Part shown: positions 1 to 13,000 of the stretch, piece by piece
How positions within the stretch are numbered: position 1 is the stretch's first letter
Layout of the letters: each line of letters starts with the position of its first letter
Assembly: GCA_024036415.1 (NCBI GenBank)
Contig: JAMWET010005002.1
Location: forward strand, 438,501-502,500
Source of the DNA: Prochilodus magdalenae
Taxonomy: Eukaryota; Chordata; Actinopteri; Characiformes; Prochilodontidae
Reading direction: 5' to 3'
DNA: 64,000 nt
Notes under the pieces: model-generated
What the model saw: only the letters and a program-made list of their open reading frames with translations
Databases searched by the model: none
Told to the model about the DNA's origin: nothing
Position numbers and translations under genes: made by a program

Positions 1-928
1 CCCCATTTATAGTAGAATAGTACAGATATATATAGTATCTGTACATAATACATATTTTCTAAGCTTAACCTTAAAAAATGTTTGACTGGACATACATCGA
101 AACAGTAGAGAATGTCAGAGCACAAGCACTGACTGGTTGAGAAGAGTTATTTGTTATGTCATTGAGGCTTTCTCACAGTGACTATCACTTTAGCACAAAC
201 ATAAACAATAAAATAGAAACACTGGATACATTCTATAGGATAATATTTTACCTGTAGCTTGTTTGGTCATATTCTGAAGAAGATTTGGACAACAGGACTA
301 CATCATATTCTGAACCTGTTGTTGCTCACAAGCAAGCTTTTTAATCAACATATGTGTATGTGGTAGTCTGGTTATGTCATGTGGTAGTTCATCATATATA
401 CAAGACGTCTTAAACACAAAGAAAAATCATCAAATCAACTGAACGAGCAGGTACTGAGCACCTTATATGCTAGCTGCAGGCAGAAAAGGAAAATACTCAA
501 AATATAATAAATACATAAATAAGTGTATAAATACATAAAACACAAAATAATAAGTCTATTATTGTAATGTCTATAGTAATGTGATTATTTATATTTTCTA
601 ATTGTATTTCATTTTATATTATTACAAATAATATATATATTTATTTATCATATTTTGAGTATGTTCATCATCCATATTAAACAAGAATTACATTTTATGT
701 GTTTGTTTATTCATAACAATATAAACGTTTGCCTTATTTGGGAATCCAAATACTAGTTACAGTAAATAAATGCAGATATTTAAATAGCAAAAATGGTTAA
801 AATGCCAAACGGCTTACCTCTTTGTGTGGTGTCTTATAAACCTTCACATAATATCTAGCATTATCTACAGTATAAACAGGGTTCAACCAGTGACAATAAA
901 ATTCCAAGGTGCTACCCCCTCCCAAACC
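1..928. other. AT-rich noncoding sequence
   Basis: I see no exon, RNA gene or recognisable transposon here. The sequence is AT-rich with scattered short runs of A/T. Confidence 0.6.
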
Positions 929-954
929 CACACACACACACACACACACACACA
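929..954. repeat. (CA)n microsatellite
   Basis: About 13 uninterrupted CA units; produces a meaningless His-Thr frame. Confidence 0.95.
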
Positions 955-1088
955 AAGACATTCCATCACATTTCATTCATACCAAATGAATGCATTATTT
1001 ATTTCAAGGCCATTTTATTCCCCAGCCTAGCTGTTCTTTAACCATCTCCCTACACCCCACCCATGGCGCTCCTGCTCGGGGCTAACGT

Positions 1089-1140
1089 TGGCCCCCCACT
1101 GGCCCTGCATTGGCCCCACATTGGCCCCCTATTGGCCCCA
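1089..1140. repeat. Short TTGGCCCC-type tandem repeat
   Basis: About five imperfect units of 10-12 bases built on TTGGCCCC(C)A in a GC-rich patch. The patch stands out from the AT-rich surroundings. Confidence 0.7.
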
Positions 1141-1699
1141 GAGCGGGAGGCATAATGATTTTTATCTCCCGATAATGCCAGCAGGTCAGCAGCCTCAGCG
1201 CAGGATGGCTTCATTACTTCAGCTCCACTGGAAGCCTGTCTGTTCCTGCAGGAATCCATTACCACTGCTCACAGCAATACATTCACTCACACACACACAT
1301 GCATATGTTCACACAGGCAGACACATGCATATACACACATATACAGTGCCACCTGTCTTCATGTACAGAGATAAAGCAACTAGGCATGTCAAATGTACTT
1401 CTGCAGGTGCACATATGCACTAAAAATGATGCTGAAAAACCGACTGGAATTTGGTTATTTAGTCTTTAGATGTTCCATCTATTTAAGCAACAAATCAATT
1501 ATTTCCAGCTGCACCTAAGAACAGTTGTTGTTAAATGTGTCATAGTATGAAAAACTGTATACTCATTGGCTTAGTTGAATAAAATATTAACTATGTGGAA
1601 CTGACATACAGTGAGTCTCCAACACTGTGGTTCCTCCTTCAAATACAAATGCTTACATTTGTCTTTAATAGGTTAATTCCATTGACTGTTCTTGACTGT

Positions 1700-1927
1700 G
1701 GTTGGTGTGGCTCAGCCGATAACACTGTTACCCGTCAGGAAACTGCCACCCCATGTGACAGACCGAGGTTTGATTCCTGGTCTAGGTAACTATGCTGTGC
1801 TACACCAAAAAGAGTCCTAACACTATATTGGCCTACCTGTAATATAAATATCCTTGTAAGGCACTCTGGATGACAGCATCAGCTTAATGCCATAGGTGTT
1901 ATGTAACGGTCTTAAGTTTCAAGTAAG
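1700..1927 (+). mobile_element. tRNA-derived SINE
   Basis: The head has a degenerate RNA polymerase III A box (GTGGCTCAGCCGA) and a B box (GGTTTGATTCC) at tRNA spacing. The tail has the CTCTGGATGACAGCATCAGC segment, a mutated form of the widespread LINE-derived fish SINE tail. It is too mutated for a functional tRNA. Confidence 0.8.
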
Positions 1928-4265
1928 TAACAACTTTCATTTTCTTTTTATTGTAACAATTAAAAGCAAGTAACTAGTTTAGGTTACAATACCTACTAGG
2001 AGGCCCCATGTAAATATCGGGCTGTAGTTATCATAGCCTGTACATGAATGGAACATTTGATTATGAATAAACAGCCAACTTCAGTCTGGTTTAAAGCAGA
2101 ACATCCATCATGCCCACTGACCTCTCAGTTATTTATAAAGTGTATAATAATTCACAATCTAGTCTATTGCACTGAGGTTTCCTCCCTGTTTCTACAGTAT
2201 TTCAGTATATTTCTTCTGTGTGATTATTACACTGTCTCAAAACTCATCCAATTTTTCATGAGCTCTCCAAAAACAAAGTTTAATTTTGTATATAGTAACT
2301 TAAATATATTTATACAGTATATAGTAAATATATATATAAAAATAAATGATGTTGAATTGCACAATAAACCCATGCTAGCCATCTATGGGACCTTGCCTGC
2401 AGCATTATATCATCTCTGAAACAGAGAAATACACAAATGTATGACACACATGAGTGGAGTGAGTTGGGACTGAAATTGAGAAATGTACCTGCGGACACTC
2501 AGCATGCAGTGAGACACACTGACACACATTCACAGACACACATACACACACGCCCAGACTGATTAATGGTAGTTCACTCCTGGTTACTGTGCTCAGGTGT
2601 GACTCTTTTGTCTTACTGACAGAGACCATATCCTCTTGAGGGTAGCCAAAAGGGAGCTGGCAAACGCCCTGCTCCATCCCACCCTATCACACACACATAC
2701 AATAGTTTTTGTCAGACCAAAATCTCTAAAATGGTAACTTAATAGCGGAAGGAAAAACCATTCTTAACCTTTAAAACTAATGGAACACACTTGTGTAATA
2801 GTGTACCATAGTTGTGTATACAAACACTATATCATTATGTACAGTACTATGCAAAAGGCAAACTTTTAAATGCCAGTAAGTATCTGGTTCAAAGTTCCAG
2901 CTTCCCTCTCAACAACCCAACCATCACACATAAGTAAGCATGTTAAACAGCCCCAAAACTGCATTCTAACCTTTAATCATTTATCAAGTCTACTCCCTTC
3001 AGATCCCCTAAAAACAGGCAACGAGAGAAACAGCTACTGCAACAATGGTCAAAGCTCTAAGCAAGCAATCTCTGCCACATGCTTTAGGCTAGAATCAACG
3101 TTCGGCAGCACACATAGGTAATGATAATTACGGAAGCAAACACAGAGCAAACACTTCTCTTGGCTAACAAAGATTGATGTTAAACCTGCAACATTTTTGA
3201 GAAAGAGTAAATTGAAGAAGGAGGAGGCGGAGCATTCAAGCGATATAGTGCCCCCTACTGTTTGAACTTGGTTTTTTCAGGGTTGCATCATCTTACGAAT
3301 TGCTCCTTTAAAACCACATTACAAGTGAAGTGATATGATGGGTTTTAGCAGCACATTTGGGACCTTTTTCTTTTGAAAAGACCTTTTAGCCAACACAGCT
3401 CACAATGCACCGAGCATGAATGCTGGTATGCACCTTGTGTCACAAGTACACAGGTGGAACTGAGTCTTAACCCAGGCTGTGCAAATGCATAAGTCAGTCA
3501 AACCGAACACGTGGGAACTGACATGCTCCTTTTTACGCTCTAACACAGTTATCCCACATGAATGAGTTCCCCCATAGCGCTGTGTTACCTAGGAGAGCAA
3601 CACGCCCCCCTCACACACACATACGCACACACAGAGCCAATCCCTTTGTTATGAAGTTGACGTTCTGTTAACAGGTTCTAGTAGGTTCCACTGCTATATA
3701 GTAAACTGTAGAGACAGCTGTTGAGCTGGCTTAACCTCAAATTCAACCTCAGCGTCTCCCCCCTTTACCTTAAATCTCCCCCTATCAGCAACATTTTCCC
3801 TTATTTAGCCTTGCACACACAGGGCAGGCACTCCCGCTGACATCTAAATGAATTAAAGGCCTGAAAATGTGAATGGTCACATGGAAATGCAGGTAATTAA
3901 GGTGATCGATTGCCTGTGGCATAGAGATAAATGTTTACTGCTTGAATGAATCCTAAAGCCAGTTAGCCATACAGTGTGGTGTTGTGTCATATTCAGGTAA
4001 GTGTGAAATAATTTAGTCGCAGCTAATGCATTTAAATGATTTATAGGAGCACTATACATCAAGCAGTAAAAGAAGTGGGTTTTTTTTGTTAAAACAAATA
4101 TCCATTAAATGAAACTCTACAAATAAAACAACACTTAAAAGACTTCAGGCACCAAGTGATGAAGCGTTTCAGATGTAATTGTGTCCCTTTCTTCCTACAA
4201 CCGAGTTTTAAGGAATGCAGCAGTACAGGGTTTTCATTGTCACACTTGCTGTGACATGTCCTGAA
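1928..4265. other. Noncoding sequence, no gene seen
   Basis: No coding exon recognised. A stretch near 3220-3330 containing AGTGCCCCCTACTGTTTGAA looks like part of a dispersed repeat; the rest shows short CA runs and AT-rich sequence. Confidence 0.5.
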
Positions 4266-4269
4266 ATTC

Positions 4270-5178
4270 TGATGCTGTCCTGAAAATCTCGGTACTCTTC
4301 AGCATTAATCCCAGAAGTGTAAGTTACCTCTGCCAAGGGCACTGACGCAGCCCCACCATGACAGATCCTGGCTTTTGGGCTTGCTGATAAAAGTCTGGAT
4401 GGTCCTTTTCATGTTTGGTCTAGTGCACACAGTGTCCATGTCTTTTCAAAGAAAATATTAATCTGACCCCTGTTTCATGGTTCATTCCAGATGCCTCCAA
4501 GCTCAGCAAAGTTTACAGCGCCTCTGGGGATGTTTAAGATAAGGCTTCTTCTTGGCACAGTAAAGTTTCTGACTGGCATTTGTGGATGTAACTATGTTTT
4601 ATACTGCTTGAGAAAGATTTGCCCAAGTAATCCTCAGCCTATATGGTTTTATCGCTTTTTGATGAAAGGAGGTTTATAAAGCAGTGCTGCCTGAGAGATC
4701 GCAGAACAGTTTAGGCTTGTGCCCTTTATGAGGTAAAATTACTCCAGACTTGAAACTTATAATTATGTTATGCACCGTACAGGGTAAAATGCCCAAATCC
4801 TTTGCTGTCTGTATTTGAGGAACACTGTTTTTAAACATTTCAAGCATTTTCTCACGTATTTGTTGGCAAACTGGCAATTCTTGGTCCATTTTTGCACTCT
4901 GTCTTAAACCGATATGCCAAAACCGACACAATTGTAAGAAATTGTAGCAGGATGCCACTGGTGGTTGACCAAGCAGAACAGAGTGGGCAAGCTGACCTTC
5001 TAGGGCACCCTGGGCTCCTCAGGAGGGTGAGCTAAAAGACTCAGAGCTCTAGTGTTTCAGACCAAGGGTGAATAAAGTATGAAAAATATATTTTTTTTGT
5101 AGAAATTAAACATTTAAATCTACTGTAATAGGTCCTAGATATTAAATTATGAACACTGAAGCATAGATTCCCTTTAAA
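4270..5178 (-). mobile_element. Degenerate Tc1-like DNA transposon remains
   Basis: On the minus strand, 4720-4890 encodes a helix-turn-helix like the N-terminus of Tc1-type transposases: an IREKMLEMFKN-like helix, AKDLGILPCTVHNIII recognition helix, then LPHKGHKPKL, resembling the usual GRKPKL joint. The frame is short and lacks the catalytic DDE part. 4894-5178 belongs to a separate dispersed repeat also present at 6476 and 60630. Confidence 0.6.
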
Positions 5179-6475
5179 GGACTAGGTATTTCTAGGACGC
5201 TGGTTTTGTGCCACGTCATAATAATAATCATTTGTTTAAGTCACATCATTATTTATTTATTTCTTAATTTATATCATTACTAGTCCCGTGTTGCCCCCGC
5301 CCCAACCTTGTTTGGAATGTGTTCCAGGCCTGAGTGGCAGGAAAGGATGCATATTAACAAATGAAATTAAGCCGACAAATTTACCAGACAAAACATGGAA
5401 CATCTTGTGTAATGCATACAGTGTGCTATGAAATACAAGCCAAAAGCAATGTTTTTTTTTAAATCACTGCTTTCCTTTTGGTTTGGGGTTGTAAACTGCA
5501 TATATTTAAATGATCCACATGTAAATATAAATTTCAGTTGTGGTGGGCAAAGTGATAAGGTTGATCAGCCAAATTTACTAATAGATAGCTTTCATTAGTT
5601 AAACTGGTAACAGAACATATTGGGCTTGTGCCTGTTCCCACACTACTCCATGTAATCATTTGTGTCCATATACACTCTTGGAAAAAATGTGCTTATTAGT
5701 TTTGCGTTAATAAAATGTTACATCAACACAATTATTGGCAAAAGTAAGCTGAAAGGAATTAATGGTGTGATTCATTCATGTGGAACTGCTGCACATGTTT
5801 GGTTTTTTATTTTTTCCCTTTTAACTTTTTTAATGTAGTGTTTAAGATTCAGCTCATGGCGTGATTCTGTGGTATTGAGTCTTTTAGCCTTCATGCAAAT
5901 TTTCTGCAGTTGCTTATTTCCTGTCAACATCCTGTGGCCAAAGGCTAAGACTTTTAGCTTATTTCTTTCTGGGGTTTTTATTTTCCTAAATGTAAGCTCC
6001 TTTTTGTTTATCAGTTTTTTCACAGCTCTAACAGATTATACAGAATCATGTCAAATGTATTAGTCTGTGATAATAACTCATTTTAATGTCTTTCCTCTAT
6101 TGGAACCATAAAAATAATGCTTTATCACTTCTACAAAAGAGAAAACACTTCTACACATTTAGCCCTGTGCAAAGATTAAGGCACTTTTATTTTTTCCAAA
6201 GTTAGAAAGTAAATAGAAATTGTGAATTACCATGTGTAGAAATGTGTTCTCTGTAGAGAAGAGCTGAAGGGGGAACTCTCCTCCATGGAAACCACTATTC
6301 TCAGTTACCTGAAACGCCTTGTTTTGTCCAGCCTGTTTTTCTAACAATCCATATTTCTAATGTTAACACAACACAGATAGCTAGAACAGTAAAAACCTGC
6401 CAACCTGAAACATCCTGCTTCAGTCTCGCTTGTAAAGGTTAATTGGGTCTACCAACTTGTTCTTTCTTTCAGGAT

Positions 6476-6734
6476 CACTCTGTCTTAAACCAATATGCCA
6501 AAACCGACACAATTGTAAGAAAACTTGTAGCAGGATGCCCCTGGTGGTTGACCAATCAGAACAGAGTGGGCAAGCTGACCAATTAGGGCACCCTGGGCTC
6601 TTCAGGAGAGTGAGCTAAATACACAGAGCTCTAGTGTTTTAGACCAGGGGTGAATAAAGATGTATAATATGTAAACCTACTGTAGTAGGTCCTAAAAATG
6701 AGATCATGAACACTGAAGCACAGATTCCCTTTAA
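6476..6734 (+). repeat. Dispersed repeat, copy B
   Basis: Closely similar to 4894-5178 and, more distantly, to 60630-60835. All share AGCTGACC, GGGCTC, the purine-rich AGGAG.GTGAGCT/GGCGGAGCTTA block, CAGAGCTC-like and GGGTGAATA motifs. Without coding capacity; probably a short non-autonomous element. Confidence 0.75.
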
Positions 6735-7011
6735 TTTAATGACATAAAAATAACCAAAAAATGCATTTGACTGCACATCACATTATGCTTTTTATTATGA
6801 TTTCACTGCAAACCTCTTTTGCACTGTTGCTCACACCTAGTTCTTTATGCCACTGAAAACCATTTTGGGTTCCCTAAAACCAAATTAAAGATTTCTCCTG
6901 TAGCTGGAAGTTAAAGCCCCAAGAACCATTTAAGAGCTTTATTTATAAACATGTGCTGACTGTACATATATGACTCTTTAATGTGATGGAAGTTTTCATG
7001 TAACTGTGGAC

Positions 7012-7158
7012 TAGGAGAGAGAGAGAGAGAGAGATACAGAGAGAGACAGAGGGAGAGAGAGATAGAGAGATACAGAGAGAGAGAGAGACAGAGGGAGGGA
7101 GAGAGAGAGAGAGAGAGAGATACAGAGAGAGAGAGACAGAGGGAGAGAGAGAGAGAAA
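7012..7158. repeat. (GA)n-rich tandem repeat
   Basis: Long purine tract of GA with interspersed ATACAGA and ACAGAGGGA units; the opposite strand gives a Ser/Leu-rich spurious frame. Confidence 0.95.
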
Positions 7159-7559
7159 GGTCAGCTGGTCATCCACAGAGGGAAATGGAAATGGTTCCCC
7201 AGCCCTAGCCAATGAATAGCAATTTCCAGACGCCTCCTGCCACATCTTCAACTGCCATTATAGAGAGCTAGACTAGGAAATGGCTTAGTGCAGGAACGAG
7301 ATGATGAAGAGGCAGAAAGCATGTGTGTGTGTGCATGCTCAGGATGCACATGAGCATTTGTCCAGATAGGTCTAGTAAGTTAAGCCTGTCTGGGAAATAT
7401 AAGTAAACTTTCTTGCTTTATTTACTTGTTTGTTTATTTATTCATTTATAATCCCAAATGGAGAAAGATGAAACAATCTGCAATTAAGTGGAAGAAAAAG
7501 AAGACACCATTTGTTCTTTCAGCACAAAAATGTTAATTAAGTGTTCACCATTCAGACAC

Positions 7560-7930
7560 AACATTAAAACCACCAGCTTAGTTCTACACTCTGCTTATTT
7601 TATCAACACTCCTTACTGTGTAGGTGTAGCTCCATAATTACAAACTGTAGTCTGTTTCTCTGAATACTTTGTTATCTAACTTTTACTGTGTTCCTCAATG
7701 GTCAGGGCCACCACAGAGCAGGTATTATGTGGGTGGGGGGGATCATTCTCAGCACTGCAGTGACACTGACACTGTGGTGGTGTGGTAGTGTGTGTTGTGC
7801 TGGTGTGAGTGGATCAGACACAGCAGTGCTGCTGGAGTGTTTAAACACTGTGCCCACTCACTATCCATTGTATAAGACACTCCTACCTTGCTGGTTCAAC
7901 TTGTGTTGGTCATTCTTTAGTCCTTCGTTA
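7560..7930 (+). repeat. Dispersed repeat (ACTGCAGTGACACTGAC family), copy 1
   Basis: Contains the run GGTCAGGGCCACCACAGAGC, then ACTGCAGTGACACTGACACT and GGATCAGACACAGCAGTGCT, sequences I know as a very abundant repeat in otophysan fishes. Other copies lie at 32330-32645 (minus) and 58395-58915 (plus). The 82-residue frame inside it is not a gene. Confidence 0.8.
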
Positions 7931-7985
7931 GTGTGACAATAATCTCCTACAGATTTGAGCGTTACAGACTGTCAGGCCAGCATGA

Positions 7986-9262
7986 TATTAGGGCTGTACC
8001 CGACCCGAATTTTGTCAGTCGAATCGGATTCGCCCGTCCTGGTCGACGATTCGACTATTCGACTAACTGGAGCCTTTAGTTACAGGATATAGTGTCGGGC
8101 AGCAGCGCGTATTTATGCTAAACATTAGCGCTTATAGCTTATAGTCTTTTTAATTTCACTTCTAACAGCTTCTTCAGTAGGAGAACCCTTCGTCTTTTAT
8201 CTCTCATAAATAATGAACTGCTAAATAAAACCAGATTAGTCCATATTTTAATTATTTAAATTATATTTATTTTACATATATATTTATTATTACCCTTTAA
8301 TAAATATTACAATGTCTTTTTACATTCCTAAAGTTCTTGTGCATTTTTGTAAGCTTTTTTGGTAAGCGTCTGTTTTACGAGAGAAAAAAAGTCACTGTTG
8401 TCAGTCCACTTGAAAGGTCTCAGTCGACTTAAAGGGTCGCCAACTGACGATTCAAATCGTCGACTTCCAGAGGGCAGGAAATTTAGGATTTGAGTGATAG
8501 CTGATCAATCGTTAGTGAGCAGTTAACAATTATGAAAACATATGAAACAGATCTTTGAATGGAGGTGGTCTGTTAAATGATTCCAGGCATAATTGTATAT
8601 ATTATCAGATCAGTGTAAACGTAAACTGAAAAATCTGTAATTGTAGAACTACAAAGTGGAGCTGATAAAATGGACAGTGAGTGTAAAAAGAAGAAGGTAG
8701 TTTTAATGTAACGACTGATCAGTGTAAATGGAATGAGGGGCAAGCAACCAAGAGTGGGATTCTCTCCGGAAATAAAATAAATAACTAAATAAATAACAAT
8801 AAAAAAAGTGTCCGACCAAAAAACATTTTGATGTACGACTGCGTTGTGCAGCCTGTAATTAAACAATATTTCTGGGCTTTTGCCGGAGCCCTCAGCATAT
8901 GCTGTATGTCAACGTGTTTCATCTCTGACAAAAAACACACCCGCTGCTGCACAGCAAATGAGAACACTGCCTACAAATAAAGATTTATTAGCCTTTTATA
9001 GGTATTGCATTATTTTATTTTCTCCATCTGGCATCTGAACATATTTGCAGGCAAATAAACTGCTACAGTGTCTGTGCTGTATCATGTGGACACTTTTATA
9101 TTGGATTACTTTAATTTAATCCTAAGAAGTCGCAGTTATTGACAGTGATATTATAAGCATGGTGCAATTATATATTATTTATTTCTCACTTGTAATTACT
9201 CTGACACAAGCAGAGGAATTCTTCCGAAAATTCGGATTCGAAACGAATCTACGCTAGAGAGG
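7986..9262. mobile_element. Putative hAT-like transposon remnant with ATTCGA-rich ends
   Basis: The left end starts GGGCTGTACCCGACCCGAA followed by several ATTCGA/GTCGA motifs; similar motifs recur at 8395-8470 and an ATTCGGATTCGAAACGAAT block lies at the right end near 9230. The inside is AT-rich with no transposase frame. Element type and exact borders are guesses. Confidence 0.4.
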
Positions 9263-9976
9263 TCTCAAGATCAGGAAAGAAATTTAAACGGAAACAAACA
9301 AAACCAAAATAAAATCCAAACTGAAACATGTTCCTACCATTCATAAATACAAGTACACAACATTTATTAAACCTGTAGACATGTAATATGTTTACTTTAA
9401 ATAGTTAAATAGTGCTGTTTAAAAAAGCTAATGTATAACAATTACATAACTAAAAGTTCAATGTTGCCAGAAACATTTTGGTGGCCTCTACAGTCTTGTT
9501 CTGCGGTGTTCTGTATGTGTGGTAGGCATAGTACTGCATGTCTAGGGCATTTTGTAGTTCTGAAGGACGCTGTCTGTACGGTAAGTGTTCGGCTGTGTGG
9601 CAGTGATGTGAAGTCATTGTAAAGAGAAAAGCATTTTATTCTGTCTATGGCTCAGTGAGAATTCAAAGGGTTCACCGATAAAATCATGAGGGCAGACAGA
9701 TTCAGACGGGGTTGGAGGAGGCTGCTGGGGAAACACCTGAGGATATTGACATGCACACATACAAGCGTGCGCACACACACACACAAACATAGACACCCCT
9801 ATTTCAATTCAGCGTGTGTGTCTTGTCTCTACAGTGAGTGAGTGTCTACAGGTTTCGGTGCAGGCTCATGGGTCACAGTAGATAAGCACTGAAACATTTG
9901 TTCTGGTATTCAAACAGGCCTGCAGCTTTCCCCTGGGTGTGCCTGTGTGTATGTTGATGCAGGTGACTGTGCTCTG

Positions 9977-9978
<2 letters not shown>
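9263..9978. other. Noncoding sequence, no gene seen
   Basis: No exon or classified repeat recognised apart from a short CA run near 9765-9785. Confidence 0.5.

Positions 9979-10007
<29 letters not shown>
9979..10007. repeat. (GT)n microsatellite
   Basis: About 14 GT units. Confidence 0.95.
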
Positions 10008-10090
10008 CTGGGACACTAGTCAGTGTAGTCATTGAGACAATAATCTCCTGCTGATTTGAGCTTGTTACAACCTGTGAGACCAGCATCATC

Positions 10091-13000
10091 TCTTTCCCTC
10101 ATTCCAGTCACAACACTGCATTCCCACTATTAATTCGTTTTGACTGAGGGCGAGTCTCTGACGACAATTCATTAGGAAATGATACTTTATGAGTAAATTA
10201 GTGATGCAAAGTTCTGCATAATTTTATTGATAGCTGGCTTATTGTAAGCAAGCAATTAACTATTAACTGTGATATTAATAAGAGCTGCTTATATGGATGG
10301 AACATTGTACTGTTTAATTATTCCATGCAAAAACGTGTATATGAAATCAATTATCGGCATCCATATTAATCATGGCTTACACAATTACCTGGTTTTGTTT
10401 AAACAGAGGGGCTGAAAACTGAAATATGTTTATGATTATATACAATTATACTGTGCATTGTATAAAAGTATATTGTGAATGACTAGAATATACCCTCTCT
10501 CAAAGGCATGTTTTTTTTTTTTTTAAAGGATCAAGGATCAAATCATCTACAGGAAATTTAAGGCATTTTCTGCTAATGTTAGTGTATAAATTGTTGCATT
10601 ATATACAATAAATAGTAACATGCAATATAATAAAACAGACACATTTTCATTCAATTATTTAACTTACAATTAATATATAATAATAGTAAACACTTCTTAT
10701 ACCATGAAATATAGTTTGTCTAGAGGCCCCTTTAGGTCATTGGAACTTTCAGTTGCTCGTCATTGTGTACTGGAGTCTTTTGGGAAAATGTTTGCATTTT
10801 GAATCAAATTAGTGAAAGTCTTATAATAAAACAGTGTTCAATGCAGAAATGTGCTGTTAAAGTAGCTAAAGACTGAAATATGTCAACTCAAAGCCTAACA
10901 CTAAATATTAACAGATGAGTGGTTGGGCCTTTAGTTATTTTTTCAGCTTGTTTAACATGCTGTCTTTTAGTGTTGTCGTTGTTGGGCATTTTCGTCGTCT
11001 TATTTGAACAGCTGGACTCTTACTTTTGTTTATAAACTTAGTGGTTCATAGAGCAGCCTTTCAGAGCATAATCATTTTAGTGGCTTGACTTATTAATATA
11101 CAATAATATATGTACATAAGTTTCTATGTGTGCATATATTGAGTGTTTTGCAGTGGCTTTGAACACAACTTGGTCAGTCTTTTTGTGCAAAGATCAAGTT
11201 TTTATAAAATCAACAGAATCAGTGTAGTTGTCACCTTCAGATTGTTTCATCATGATGATGGTTGAATATGGGTGAATATTCTTCATAGCTGGCAGAACTG
11301 ATCAAATGAAGTCATCATCTATAGTAAAACGGGAGAAGAACCTTGGACTCAATTTGTGGGGTATCTGCTGCAGTGTAATTAACTCCAAATGCCTTAAGGA
11401 ATAGTTAGCTCGGCTGCTAATGGCTTCTAGACAGGCCAGTAAATCAGGTCATTGTGTCGCTGTGTACACAGCTGTCATGGGAATTGTGGGTAATGTAGTT
11501 TTACTAACTACTAAATTGCTTGGTTTGAGACATATTGGTTCAAGCTAGCTTAGTATGGCCAGATAACAGGGTTTTTTTGGGAAAACGTAACTGCCATCAT
11601 GGAATGAGTGTAAGATCGACACACACCATCTTACACCGTAACAATCCTAGAATGGCACTACAGAACTCCAAAGCATGTATGCACGTCTGTATTTTCACAT
11701 GTGTTTGTGGCAATGGTGCTCAGCAGCCTGTTAACACACTTTCACGCTTCAGTGCTACCTTATAACACACGCTCAGCACAGTAGAGGGTCAGCTTCCCAC
11801 TAGTTGCTCTTCACACCTGAGGGAAACTTATTGAATCATTCTCTCCCTCTGTCTCTGCTGTGTGTTTCTATGTGGTCCTTGTTCAAATAATCATTTAGAG
11901 TTTCTCAAGCATGAACTGTACACTGAGAGCATTTTACAGGTCAGGTCTCAAATTAATTTACAGAAAGAATGATTTATTGGCAGCACAGTCCATGCAGTTA
12001 GATATTGATCCAATAATACGTATGTTATAAATGAACTATTCTTAATCAACAAATGTATATTATAGAAACGGTTCATATACTACTGATGGTACACTAGCTA
12101 GGTTATTTTGTTGTAGCAACCAAAAAGTATATACACTGAAATATATTAACAATTAGTGATTTATATACACAATAATCCCAAAACTGTAGACAATCAAATT
12201 ATAATAGAAAAAAAATCTGATTTCCATAAGTCAAGCTTTCTGTTTCTGGTTGCTGTGCTTGCTTGTTTCCAGAACGGCAGTGTTTTGCACAGGTACAGAT
12301 TAAGAAGCCTGAATCAAACCTGAGCAATTGTGAACATTCTCTCATTACTGACCTGAAATTCAATTTACTTTATTAGTCTGTATAATTACATTTCTGGGTA
12401 TTAATCTAATCTGAGAAATTAAAGTATGACCATTTCAATAATACAATAACTGAATTACCTTTCACCTTTATAAAGCACACCAGATATTAATGAGAATTTT
12501 AACAAAAAAATAAGTTGCTACAACTTCTTGCTTAGGTACATGGGATTTTTCCCAGTGTTTGTTTATGTGAGTAAACACATCTGTCAACTGAACATGTATA
12601 GATTATTAGTATTATATACAATTAGAAGCAAGCTGTAATATATAACATGACATTGCAGAAAATATGTAAGAGTATTTTTGTCCTTAATAACAGTTACCAT
12701 TTTAAATCTACTTGCTGAGTGACATGGAGACCTGTGGGTGCTCCTTAAAACTTAGTGTCTACTAGTCTACAAAGAGTCACCACTTTCTTGTTGAGAGAAA
12801 TGAGGAGAGATCAGAGGTTCAAACAGCATATGCTGTAGCGCAGAGGCGGATGAGTTCCTGACTGCTAATTAAACCTCATTACCCTCCTGCTCACTAAGCT
12901 TCTGAAGTATTTACTCAGACAGCCATGGTAGAACTCCAACGCTGAGGTGGTGCAAAGAAAGTCTGTTAGTCTCCAGTTGCCCTCTGAAATAGTGTGTGTT

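Noticed and set aside
1700..1790. Functional tRNA gene
   Set aside because: A and B boxes are present but the cloverleaf is broken and a SINE tail follows.
7688..7936. 82-residue frame
   Set aside because: Lies inside a dispersed repeat also present at 32.3 and 58.4 kb.
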